NCBI RefSeq assembly: GCF_024436055.1 | Contig: NZ_JANFNH010000006.1 | Coordinates: 124,001-188,000, forward strand | Direction: 5' to 3' | Length of the DNA: 64,000 bases | Source: Streptantibioticus rubrisoli | Lineage (GTDB): Bacteria > Actinomycetota > Actinomycetes > Streptomycetales > Streptomycetaceae | Part shown: positions 40,765 through 48,784 of the stretch, piece by piece | Position numbering within the stretch: the first letter of the stretch is position 1 | Layout of the letters: the number at the start of each line of letters is the position of its first letter | The notes under the pieces: model-generated | Databases searched by the model: none | What the model was told of the DNA's origin: nothing | Seen by the model: only the letters and a program-made list of their open reading frames with translations | Made by a program: the position numbers and the translations under genes

Positions 40765-40779
40765 CTGACGGTGCGTTAG
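40765..40779. promoter_or_regulatory. TetR-type operator, one mismatch (divergent)
   Basis: CTGAC-GGTGC-GTTAG; one base differs from the consensus. It lies 32 bases from the SDR operon (minus) and 74 bases from the cyclase gene (plus). Confidence 0.75.
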
Positions 40780-40853
40780 ATTCTAGGAACAGTGGTGACC
40801 CATCGCGCAAGCCCCGCGTCCCCGCAAGCCCGTACTGCGCACTGGAGGCCCGG

Positions 40854-41780
40854 ATGCCGTTGCCCGAGCGGTTCCATGACATCGCCAAGCGCGTGAACAA
40901 CTGGGGGCGTTGGGGCACGGCCGACGAGATCGGCACGCTCAACCTGATCACCGACGAGGTGGTGCGCGAGGCGGCCCGCGCCGTCCGCACCGGCCACCGA
41001 GTCCCGCTCGCGCTACCCCTGAGGCAGGACGGGGTGCAGACCGGAGCGATCCCGGGCCGGGTGAACCCGCTGCGCACGATGACCGCCGTCAACTGGGCGA
41101 TGTTCGGCCCCGATACGGTCGCCATCAGCGACGACGTGGTCACGATGGGGCTGCAGGCGGGCACACACTGGGACGGCCTCGGTCACGTCTCGCACTCCGG
41201 CCGCCTCTACAACGGTCGCCCCGCCAGCACGGTCACCGCGCACCAGGGAGCCGGGTTCAGCGGGATCGAGAAGGTCACCACCCTGATCTCCCGCGGTGTC
41301 CTGCTGGACGTCGCCCGCACACGCGGCGTCGAGCGCCTTCCCGAGGGCCATGCCGTGACATCCGAAGACCTCGACGCCGCCGAGGAACTGGCGGGCACCA
41401 GGGTCCGCGGGGGCGACATCGTTGTCGTGCGCACCGGGCAGATCCAGCGGTACCTGAGCGGTGACAGGCACGGATACGCGTACCCGTCCCCCGGGTTGTC
41501 GATCAGCGCGCCCGAGTGGTTCCACGCCCGTGATGTGGCGGCGGTCGCCGACGACACGTTGACGTTCGAGGTGTTCCCGCCCGAGATCAAGGACCTGTGG
41601 CTGCCGGTGCACGCGCTCCACCTGGTGGAGATGGGCATGCCGCAGGGGCAGAACTGGAATCTGGAGGAACTGTCCACAGCCTGTGCCGAGGACGGTCGTT
41701 ACGCGTTCCTGCTGAGCGCGACGCCCGAGCCGTTCGTCGGCGGGGTGGGCAGTCCGGTCGCGCCGGTCGCGATCAGATAG
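40854..41780 (+). CDS. Cyclase (kynurenine formamidase-like) family hydrolase
   Basis: 308-aa metal-dependent hydrolase of the cyclase family. It shows NNWGRWGTADEIGTLNLIT near 15-33, the metal-site motif LQAGTHWDGLGHVSH near 99-113 (HxxxDxxxH-like), and LSISAPEWFHARDVAAVADDTLTFEV near 215-240. Relatives hydrolyse amides, lactones or cyclic substrates. GGAGG precedes the ATG by five bases. Divergent from the SDR-fadE30-ipdF operon. Its last 82 bases overlap the end of the convergent ATPase gene. Confidence 0.85.
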   Translation: MPLPERFHDIAKRVNNWGRWGTADEIGTLNLITDEVVREAARAVRTGHRVPLALPLRQDGVQTGAIPGRVNPLRTMTAVNWAMFGPDTVAISDDVVTMGLQAGTHWDGLGHVSHSGRLYNGRPASTVTAHQGAGFSGIEKVTTLISRGVLLDVARTRGVERLPEGHAVTSEDLDAAEELAGTRVRGGDIVVVRTGQIQRYLSGDRHGYAYPSPGLSISAPEWFHARDVAAVADDTLTFEVFPPEIKDLWLPVHALHLVEMGMPQGQNWNLEELSTACAEDGRYAFLLSATPEPFVGGVGSPVAPVAIR

Positions 41781-42349
41781 CCCGTACTCGCCGCACCCGG
41801 GCGCCTGGAGGCACCCGGCCCGGGAACGGTTCCGGCGGCGGCGGGGTCGTCGCTCCGGTATCCGATGGCGTCACCGTAGGCGGTCATGGGGGCCTCGTCG
41901 CAGAGGTACCGGGCGGGAGAAGCCGTCGGCGTCTCCTCGGGCCGGTCCACCTCGCACCAGATGTGCTTGCCGGAGCCCTCGCGCTCCCAGCCCCAGCGGT
42001 CGGCGAGCCCGTCGACCAGTTCAAGGCCGCGCCCGCCGGTCTCGTCGCCCTTGGCGTGCCGCGGCGCCGGAGGCTTGGCGCTGGCGTCGGCGACCTCCAC
42101 GCGCACCGTCCCGTTGGCGCCCGCCTCATGGGCCTCGGACTCGGGGAAGAGCATCCGCAGCACGGCCGGACAGCCGGTGTGCACCACCGCGTTGGTGACC
42201 AGCTCCGAGATGAGCAGCAGCAGTGTCTCGGCGAGCGGCTCGTCCGCTCCTATGCCCGAGCGCTGCAACCGGGAACGGGCCCATCTGCGGGCCCGGCCCA
42301 CCTCAGCCGGGTCAGGGAAGACCTCCAACTGCACCTGAAGCACCTGCAC
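41699..42349 (-). CDS. RsbW-like ATP-binding regulatory protein
   Basis: 216-aa protein with a histidine-kinase-like ATPase domain of the anti-sigma/SpoIIAB type: LISELVTNAVVHT (N box) near 47-59, VEVADASAKPP near 82, and GGRGLELVDGLADRWGW (G box) near 104-120. The last ~70 residues are disordered and Pro/Gly/Ala-rich. Common in Streptomyces as solitary regulators of unknown partners. Several in-frame GTG codons make the start uncertain. The 3' end runs 82 bases into the cyclase gene in antisense. No island operator of good quality is upstream. Confidence 0.82.
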   Translation of the reverse strand: MQVLQVQLEVFPDPAEVGRARRWARSRLQRSGIGADEPLAETLLLLISELVTNAVVHTGCPAVLRMLFPESEAHEAGANGTVRVEVADASAKPPAPRHAKGDETGGRGLELVDGLADRWGWEREGSGKHIWCEVDRPEETPTASPARYLCDEAPMTAYGDAIGYRSDDPAAAGTVPGPGASRRPGAASTGYLIATGATGLPTPPTNGSGVALSRNA

Positions 42350-42836
42350 CGCTCACACCATCCGAACCGGCGGACACATCGCCTCGCGCCTCCGTACCGT
42401 CACCGACCGTGACGCTGACGAAGGACAGCATGATTGACGTACAGTCACCGCAACAAGCGCTTCAGTCATATTCCAACGGGACGCGGTACACATGCTGCAT
42501 ACTGCCCCGCGGCCGCGCGCGTTACGGGTAGTGAATGGGCGCGACACCGTGCGTGTCCAGCGCCTACGGGCGATTTCACGCCGCCCGCGGGCATCCCGGG
42601 GCACCGCGCCGGTTGCCGCATGGCCACCGCCATGACGACCGTCGCGATTGTTGCGCCCGTGAACCACTCGCACCCGATGGAGGGTACCCGAGCAAGGCGT
42701 CGACTCCACGCCGTTACGAGTTACACCTCGGACACAACCCGATATCGACGCTCTGTGACTCCTTATTCCGGGCATATCGCACCATTCCGCAACTGCTGGC
42801 GACCAGGGGCGAGGGCGCGTACCCGCCCGGTCACCA
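42350..42836. other. Intergenic stretch with no convincing gene
   Basis: About 490 bases, noticeably less GC-rich near 42420-42510 than the flanking genes, as expected for promoter DNA of the ATPase gene (minus). A weak TGAC-N5-GTCA palindrome is at 42434-42448. Small open frames on both strands have no family-like sequence. Confidence 0.5.
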
Positions 42837-43757
42837 TTACCAGATCCCGGGCGCGGGAAGGGAGCTCGCCAGGGCGTCCTGGATCTCCCCCTCCCGGGCG
42901 AACCGGGTTGACAACAACCACGCGCGCTTCATGTGGAGGTGCACATCGGCCTCCCAGGTGAAGCCGGTGCCGGCGAAGATCTGAAGGCAGTCGCGGGAGT
43001 TGCGGACGGCGGCCTCGTCGGCGAGCAGCTTGGCGGCGGCGGTCTCCACCGGATCACCGGTGACGGCCGCCGCGTGGACGGCGGTACGGGCCATCTCGAC
43101 CCGCACCAGCATGTCCGCGCACAGGTGCTTGACCGCCTGGAACGCCCCGATCGCCCGCCCGAACTGGCGCCGTACGCCCGCGTACTCCACCGCCGACTCC
43201 AGCGTCCGGCCCGCGATGCCGCACTGCTGGGCGGCGGTCAACAGCACGGCCTCACGGCGCAACCGCGCGGCGCCGGGAAGCGCGCGCCCTTCGGCGGGCC
43301 GGACCGTGACGCGGTTCAGCGGGGTCATCGGATCCACCGACCGCAGCTCGACGGTGACCAGTTCGGCCGGATCGACAACGAAGGCGCCGCTCTCATCGAG
43401 CCACAGCACCGCGTCCGCGTCCGGCAGATGATCGACCAGCGCGCCATCGCACCCGGCGACCACCGCCTCGCCCTCGGCGGCACCGTCCACCACTCCCGCG
43501 CTCAGATGCGTGGCCACCAGCGGTCCCGGCAGCAGCGCCCGCCCGGCCTCCTCGAAGACCAACGCGGCCTCGGCGAGCCCCATCTCCTCAAGCCGCAGCC
43601 CGAACACTCCGGCGGCGCCCAGCTCCCGCCACAGCCTCCGGTCCACCGAGGGGTCCGCCACGCAGGCCCGCATCCGGTCCCGGCCGAACCGTCCGGCCAG
43701 CAGTTCCCGTACGCCCCCGCGCAACGCGCGCTGGTCGTCGTTCAGTTGGAAGCGCAC
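42837..43757 (-). CDS. Acyl-CoA dehydrogenase, short subunit
   Basis: 306-aa truncated-type ACAD: FQLNDDQRALRGGVRELLAGRFG at 3-25, GVFGLRLEEMGLAEAALVFEEAGRALLPGPLV near 50-81, RRQFGRAIGAFQAVKHLCADMLVRVEMA near 192-219, IFAGTGFTWEADVHLHMKRAWLL near 260-282. GTG start four bases after the stop of the long ACAD gene. It pairs with that gene as a probable alpha2-beta2 heterotetramer, the second such pair in the island. Last gene of the operon. Confidence 0.87.
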   Translation of the reverse strand: MRFQLNDDQRALRGGVRELLAGRFGRDRMRACVADPSVDRRLWRELGAAGVFGLRLEEMGLAEAALVFEEAGRALLPGPLVATHLSAGVVDGAAEGEAVVAGCDGALVDHLPDADAVLWLDESGAFVVDPAELVTVELRSVDPMTPLNRVTVRPAEGRALPGAARLRREAVLLTAAQQCGIAGRTLESAVEYAGVRRQFGRAIGAFQAVKHLCADMLVRVEMARTAVHAAAVTGDPVETAAAKLLADEAAVRNSRDCLQIFAGTGFTWEADVHLHMKRAWLLSTRFAREGEIQDALASSLPAPGIW

Positions 43758-43761
43758 CGGG

Positions 43762-44916
43762 TCACGGCCCCTTCGGCAGGCCGAGGATCCGCTCGGCGAC
43801 GATGTTCTTCTGGATCTGCGAGGTGCCCGCGGCGATCGTGTACGACAGCGAGGACAACCGGTCGACGGTCCACTCCCGCGAGGTGTCCAGGGCCTCCACG
43901 CCCAGCACCGCCGCCGCCGTGTCGTACAGCTCCTGGCGCGCCTGCGAGTAGCGCAGCTTGAACACCGAGCCGCCGACGCCGGGTACGCCCGTGCCGTCCT
44001 GCGCCGCGCTGACGTTCCACTGGATGAGCCGCCACAGCACCGAGAACTCGGCGGCCAGCCGTCCGACCCGCCGCCGCAGCGTCTGGTCGTCCCAGCTGCC
44101 GTTGCGCCGCGCCATGGCGGCCACCTCGCGCAACGTCCTTTGGCAGGCGATGACTTCACCGGCGAACGCCGTACCGCGTTCGAAGGACAGCGTGACCATG
44201 GTGACGCGCCAGCCGTCGTTCTCCTCGCCCACCCGGTTCGCCACCGGTACCCGGACCTCGTCAAGGAACACCTCGGCGAATTCCCTCGATCCAGCGAGTG
44301 TGCGCAGCGGCCGTACCTTAATGCCGTCGGCGTTCATGGGCATGGCCAACCAGGTGATGCCCTGATGCCTGGGCGCTTCGGGGTCGGTGCGCACCAGCAG
44401 TTCGCACCAGTCGGCGACTTCGGCGTGCGAGGTCCAGATCTTCGAACCGGTCACCACATAGCTGTCGCCGTCCCGGACCGCTCTGGTGCGCAAGGCCGCC
44501 AGGTCCGAGCCCGCTTCCGGTTCGCTGAAGCCCTGGCACCACACCTCGTCGCCGCGCAGGATGGGCGGCAGCCAGCGGCGCCGCTGCTGCGGGGTGCCCT
44601 CGGCGGCGATGGTCGGCCCGGCGTGCAGCAGTCCCACGAAGTGGGCGCCGACGTACGGCGCTTTGGCCCGCTCGGTCTCCTCCAGGAAGATCAGGTGCTG
44701 GGTGGGGGTGGCACCGCGGCCACCCGCCTCCGCGGGCCAGTGCAGTCCGGCGTAACCGGCGTCGTAGAGCATGCGCTGCCAGGTGCTGTCGTACGCCCTT
44801 CGGCCCGGCCAGTCCGCCGGATCGGGTCTGGGCGCGAGCGTGGGCACGGTGGCGGTGAGCCAGGCGCGCAGTTCGGCGCGGAAGGCTTCCTCTTCCTCGG
44901 TGTAGGCCAGGTCCAT
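43762..44916 (-). CDS. Acyl-CoA dehydrogenase, long subunit
   Basis: 384-aa ACAD: YTEEEEAFRAELRAWL near 5-20, GLHWPAEAGGRGATPTQHLIFLEE near 57-80, GFSEPEAGSDLAALRTRAV near 128-146, TGSKIWTSHAEVADWCELLVRT near 156-177, and IAAGTSQIQKNIVAERILGLPKGP at the end (AAGT in place of YEGT). The ATG is three bases after the SDR stop. Middle gene of the amidohydrolase-SDR-ACAD-ACAD operon. Confidence 0.88.
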   Translation of the reverse strand: MDLAYTEEEEAFRAELRAWLTATVPTLAPRPDPADWPGRRAYDSTWQRMLYDAGYAGLHWPAEAGGRGATPTQHLIFLEETERAKAPYVGAHFVGLLHAGPTIAAEGTPQQRRRWLPPILRGDEVWCQGFSEPEAGSDLAALRTRAVRDGDSYVVTGSKIWTSHAEVADWCELLVRTDPEAPRHQGITWLAMPMNADGIKVRPLRTLAGSREFAEVFLDEVRVPVANRVGEENDGWRVTMVTLSFERGTAFAGEVIACQRTLREVAAMARRNGSWDDQTLRRRVGRLAAEFSVLWRLIQWNVSAAQDGTGVPGVGGSVFKLRYSQARQELYDTAAAVLGVEALDTSREWTVDRLSSLSYTIAAGTSQIQKNIVAERILGLPKGP

Positions 44917-44919
44917 GGA

Positions 44920-45849
44920 TCACTGCCCGTAGACCGGCTCGGGCGGTGCCGCCTTGCCCAGCAACGCGCCGATGACCGGGCCGAGTTCGGAGGGCCTCCA
45001 GCGGCGGCCCACGTCCACGGCCGGGCCGTGCCGCCAGCCGTCCGCGAGCGACACCCGGCCGCCCTCGACCTCGAAGATCCGCCCGGTCACCCCGGCCGAC
45101 TCCGTACTGCCCAGCCAGACCACCAGCGGCGAGACGTTGCCGGGGTGGTAGGTGTCGAACCCGCGCTCCGGGCGGGCGACCAGTTCCGGCATCGCCTGCT
45201 CGGTCATCCGGGTCCTGGCCGCGGGGGCGATGGCGTTGACGGTCACCCCGTACCGCCCCAGTTCGGCCGCGGCGACCAGCGTCAGGGCGGCGACGCCCGC
45301 CTTCGCCACCGCGTAGTTGCCCTGCCCGACGCTGCCCAGCAGCCCCGCACCGGAGGTGGTGTTGACGACACGGGCCGCCACCGGCCGACCGGACTTGGCC
45401 TGTTGCCGCCAGTACGCGGCGGCGTGCCGTAGCGGCGCGAAGTGGCCCTTGAGGTGCACCCGCACCACCGCGTCCCATTCCGCCTCCGTCATCGAGACCA
45501 GCATCCGGTCGCGCAGGATCCCGGCGTTGTTGACCAGTACGTCCAGACCGCCGAAGGCGTCGAGCGCGGTGCGCACCAGGGACGCGGCGCCCGACCAGGT
45601 CGCGACGTCCCCGGTGTGGGCGACGGCCTCGCCGCCCGCCTGCCGTATCCGCTCGACGACCTCCTCGGGCGTGCCCGGCTCATTAAGTGCGGCCGGAGCG
45701 TCAAACATCTGCGACTGGCCAACCACGCCCAGGTCGTTGACCACTACCCGCGCCCCCGCCGCCGCGAACGCCAGCGCGTGCTCGCGGCCGATCCCACGCC
45801 CCGCGCCGGTGATCGCCACCACCCGGCCCGCGCACAGCTCAGCGGTCAA
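44920..45849 (-). CDS. Short-chain dehydrogenase, 17beta-HSD4 type
   Basis: 309-aa SDR with VVAITGAGRGIGREHALAFAAAGARVVVND at 9-38, an insertion after NDLGV, NNAGILRDRMLVSMTEAEWDAVVRVHLKGHF near 112-142, NTTSGAGLLGSVGQGNYAVAKAG near 165-187 and an extended C-terminus. This is the peroxisomal-MFE-2-like 3-hydroxyacyl-CoA dehydrogenase type (ChsB1/Hsd4A-like). TTG start with GGAG seven bases upstream; it overlaps the amidohydrolase stop region by eleven bases. Confidence 0.87.
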   Translation of the reverse strand: MTAELCAGRVVAITGAGRGIGREHALAFAAAGARVVVNDLGVVGQSQMFDAPAALNEPGTPEEVVERIRQAGGEAVAHTGDVATWSGAASLVRTALDAFGGLDVLVNNAGILRDRMLVSMTEAEWDAVVRVHLKGHFAPLRHAAAYWRQQAKSGRPVAARVVNTTSGAGLLGSVGQGNYAVAKAGVAALTLVAAAELGRYGVTVNAIAPAARTRMTEQAMPELVARPERGFDTYHPGNVSPLVVWLGSTESAGVTGRIFEVEGGRVSLADGWRHGPAVDVGRRWRPSELGPVIGALLGKAAPPEPVYGQ

Positions 45850-47029
45850 GGTCCAGCTCCAGCATCCGGATGGCGTTACCGCGCATCAGCTTGTAGACGG
45901 TCTCGTCGTCCAGTCCCTTGACATGGTCCAGCGCCACCTGCCTGGTGTGCGGGAACGTCGAGTCCACATGCGGATAGTCGGTCTCGAAGGTCGCGTTGTC
46001 GCGGCCGACGGTGTCGATCGACTCGACGCCGTGTTTGTCGCGGAAGAAGCAGCAGAAGACCTGCCGGTAGTAGTACGTGGACGGCGGCTCGGGGACCAGG
46101 TCGCGCACGCCGCCCCACGCCCGGTGTTCGCGCCAGACGTCGTCCGCGCGCTCCAGGGCGTACGGAACCCAGCCCATCTGGCCCTCGCTGTAGGCGAGTT
46201 TCAGCTGCGGGAACCTCACCAGCACGCCGCTGAACAGGAAGTCCATCAGCGACGCCATCGCGTTGTTGAAGCTCAGGCTCGCCTGTACGGCGGGCGGCGC
46301 GTCCGGTGAGGCGGCGGGCATCTGCGAGGACGAGCCGATGTGCATGTTGACGACGGTGCCGGTCTCCTCGCAGACGGCGAAGAACGGGTCCCAGTAGCCG
46401 CAGTGGACGCTGGGCAGCCCCAGATGGGTCGGGATCTCACTGAAGCAGACCGCCTTGACCCCGCGCTCGGCGTTGCGCCGGATCTCCGCGGCGGCCAGTT
46501 CCACGTCCCACAGCGGTATCAGGCACAGCGGTATCAGCCGTCCCCCGCTGTCCCCGCACCACTCCTCCACCATCCAGTCGTTGTAGGCGCGCACACAGGC
46601 CAGGGCGACCTCCTTGTCCCGCGCCTCTGCGAAGGTCTGGCCGCAGAACCGCGGGAAGGTGGGGAAGCACAGCGATGCCTCGACATGGTTGAGGTCCATG
46701 TCCTTCAACCGCTCGATCGGGTCCCAGCAGCCGCGGCGCATCTGGTCGCGGGTGATGCCCTCCAGGGTCATCTCGTCGCGGTCGAAGCCGACGGCCGCGA
46801 TGTTGCGCTTGTACGGGAACTTCAGATCCTCGTAGATCCACCAGTCGGTGGGCGGTCCGTCGGGGTCCATGGTGATCTGGTACCTGCCGCCGACGTAGGC
46901 GAGTTCGCCGATGCCCGCGGTGAGCGGTTGGGGGCCGCGGTCGCGGTACTTGGCCGGGAGCCAGCTGTCGAAGAGGTGCGCGGGCTCGATGACGTGGTCG
47001 TCGACGCTGATGATCCTCGGTAGCTCCAC
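45839..47029 (-). CDS. Amidohydrolase-2 family metal-dependent hydrolase (paralogue)
   Basis: 396-aa amidohydrolase. Blocks: RIISVDDHVIEP at 5-16, DWWIYEDLKFPYKRN near 66-80, PTFPRFCGQTFAEARDKE near 124-141, AVCFSEIPTHLGLPSVH near 194-210, MHIGSSSQMPAASPDAPPAV near 231-250, and ETDYPHVDSTFPHTRQV near 355. It shares all of these with the gene at 3863, at the other end of the island. GTG start with GGGGAGG five bases upstream, which fixes the start; the frame is open further. First gene of a four-gene operon behind the operator at 47060. Confidence 0.88.
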   Translation of the reverse strand: MELPRIISVDDHVIEPAHLFDSWLPAKYRDRGPQPLTAGIGELAYVGGRYQITMDPDGPPTDWWIYEDLKFPYKRNIAAVGFDRDEMTLEGITRDQMRRGCWDPIERLKDMDLNHVEASLCFPTFPRFCGQTFAEARDKEVALACVRAYNDWMVEEWCGDSGGRLIPLCLIPLWDVELAAAEIRRNAERGVKAVCFSEIPTHLGLPSVHCGYWDPFFAVCEETGTVVNMHIGSSSQMPAASPDAPPAVQASLSFNNAMASLMDFLFSGVLVRFPQLKLAYSEGQMGWVPYALERADDVWREHRAWGGVRDLVPEPPSTYYYRQVFCCFFRDKHGVESIDTVGRDNATFETDYPHVDSTFPHTRQVALDHVKGLDDETVYKLMRGNAIRMLELDLDR

Positions 47030-47059
47030 GGCCGCCTCCCCTTCGCCCGGACACTTCAT

Positions 47060-47074
47060 CTGACGCGGCGTCAG
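47060..47074. promoter_or_regulatory. TetR-type operator, perfect copy (divergent, rightmost)
   Basis: CTGAC-GCGGC-GTCAG, 30 bases upstream of the amidohydrolase operon (minus) and 52 bases upstream of the CoA ligase gene (plus). TACCGT, a -10-like hexamer, follows three bases later toward the ligase. Confidence 0.85.
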
Positions 47075-47126
47075 ATCTACCGTAGCCACGCCACCCGCAA
47101 CCGACAAGGCGCGACCGGAGGACCGG

Positions 47127-48701
47127 ATGAGCGCGACCACCCCGTACGACCTCGGCACGTCCCACACCCTGTGGGAGCTGATCGCACGCCGCGCCGCGCT
47201 CACACCCCGGGCACCGGCGCTGTTCGACGAGACGGACCGCCGGATGACCTTCGGCGGGCTCGCCGAGCACGCGGAACGCGCGGCGGCGGGCCTGTACGAG
47301 CTGGGGGTGCGGCCGGGCACCCCGGTGTGCTGGCAACTGCCGACGCGAATCGAGACGGTGGTGCTCTCCGCCGCGCTCGCCCGGCTGGGAGCGGTGCAGA
47401 CCCCGGTCATCCCGGTCTACCGGGACCGCGAGGTCCGGCATGCCGTCGAGCGCACCGAAGCACGCTTCCTGGTCACCCCCGGCACCTGGCGGGGCTTCGA
47501 CCACACCGCCATGGCCGACCGCCTCGCCCGCGAACTCCCGCACCCGCCACGGCCGCTCACGGTGTACCACCGGCTGCCCGACGGTGACCCCGGCACCCTG
47601 CCGCCCCCGCCGTCGGACGGCGGGCAGGTGCGCTGGATCTACTGGACCTCCGGCACCACCTCCGCGCCCAAGGGCGTGCGGCACACCGACCGCAGCCTGA
47701 TCGCGGGCGGCGCCTGCCTTGCGCACGCCCTGCGGATGCGGCCGGACGACGTCGGCTCGATCGCCTTCCCCTACGCGCACATAGGGGGACCGGACTACCT
47801 GATCATGTTGCTGCTGTACGGATTCCCGGCACTGCTTGTGGAGCGGTTCGCGCTGCCGGAGGTGCTGGACGCCTACCGCAGGCACGGTGTGACGCTGGCG
47901 GGCGGCAGCACGGCGTTCTACTCGCTGTTTCTGGCGGCACAGCGCCAACTGCCGCCCGGCGAACGGCTGGTGCCCACCCTGCGGCTGCTGGCGGGCGGTG
48001 GGGCGCCCAAACCGCCCGAGCTGTACCACGAGGTGGTACGGGAGCTCGGCTGCCAGCTCACCCACGGCTACGGCATGACCGAGGCCCCGATGATCACCAT
48101 GTGCTCGCCGCTCGACACCCCGGAGAACCTGGCGACCACCGAGGGCCGCCCACCGGCCGGGATGGAGATACGCGTGGTGGACGGCGAGATCCGGCTGCGC
48201 GGCGAGGCGGTGTGCCAGGGCTATGTGGACCCCGGCCAGACCGCCGCCGCGTTCGACGAGGACGGCTTCTTCCGCACCGGCGACCTGGGTCGGCTGACCG
48301 CCGACGGGCATCTGGTGCTCACCGGGCGCCTGAAGGACGTCATCATCCGCAAGGGAGAGAACATCTCCGCCAGGGAGATCGAGGAACTGCTCTACGAACA
48401 CCCGGCCATACACGACGCCGCCGTGATCGGCCTGCCGGACCCCGAGCGCGGGGAACGCGTCTGCGCGGTCGTGGAACAGCCCCCCGGCGGCGCGCCGCTC
48501 ACCCTGGCCGAGGTCACGTCGTTCCTGCGGTCGGCGGGGCTGGCGGTGCACAAGCTGCCGGAGCAGTTGGAGGTCGTACCGGCGCTACCGCGCAACGAGA
48601 CCCTGCACAAGGTGCTCAAGTACCAGCTCCGCGAACGGCTCACCGGGCGTGGCACGTCCGACGGCGCCGCCACCAACTTGCCCGATTCCAGGGGTACGTG
48701 A
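47127..48701 (+). CDS. AMP-forming acyl-CoA synthetase
   Basis: 524-aa ANL-family ligase: P-loop WTSGTTSAPKGVRHTD near 173-188, SIAFPYAHIGGPDYLI near 211-226, LTHGYGMTEAPMITMCSPLDTPE near 311-333, FRTGDLGRLTADGHLVLTGRLKDVIIRKGENISAREIEE near 385-423, and a C-terminal LPRNETLHKVLKYQLR with the lid Lys. Related to cyclohexanecarboxylate-CoA-ligase-like FadD proteins. GGAGG lies before the ATG. Transcribed rightward from the last operator of the island. Confidence 0.87.
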   Translation: MSATTPYDLGTSHTLWELIARRAALTPRAPALFDETDRRMTFGGLAEHAERAAAGLYELGVRPGTPVCWQLPTRIETVVLSAALARLGAVQTPVIPVYRDREVRHAVERTEARFLVTPGTWRGFDHTAMADRLARELPHPPRPLTVYHRLPDGDPGTLPPPPSDGGQVRWIYWTSGTTSAPKGVRHTDRSLIAGGACLAHALRMRPDDVGSIAFPYAHIGGPDYLIMLLLYGFPALLVERFALPEVLDAYRRHGVTLAGGSTAFYSLFLAAQRQLPPGERLVPTLRLLAGGGAPKPPELYHEVVRELGCQLTHGYGMTEAPMITMCSPLDTPENLATTEGRPPAGMEIRVVDGEIRLRGEAVCQGYVDPGQTAAAFDEDGFFRTGDLGRLTADGHLVLTGRLKDVIIRKGENISAREIEELLYEHPAIHDAAVIGLPDPERGERVCAVVEQPPGGAPLTLAEVTSFLRSAGLAVHKLPEQLEVVPALPRNETLHKVLKYQLRERLTGRGTSDGAATNLPDSRGT

Positions 48702-48784
48702 GCCTTCCAAAGTTCACCGGTGGCTGGAATCATCGCGCCGCACCGGTCTGTACCCGCCGGTAACCGAGCTGACCAGGAGGCGCC

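Noticed and set aside
42434..42448. TTGAC-GTACA-GTCAC, a possible further copy of the island operator
   Set aside because: Only the inner TGAC-N5-GTCA is kept, both outer bases differ, and the gene it precedes (RsbW-like) is not a catabolic gene. Left out of the operator list.
42535..42984. Plus-strand open frame of 149 codons before the short ACAD gene
   Set aside because: No recognisable domain or ribosome binding site, and its end runs antisense through a real ACAD gene.
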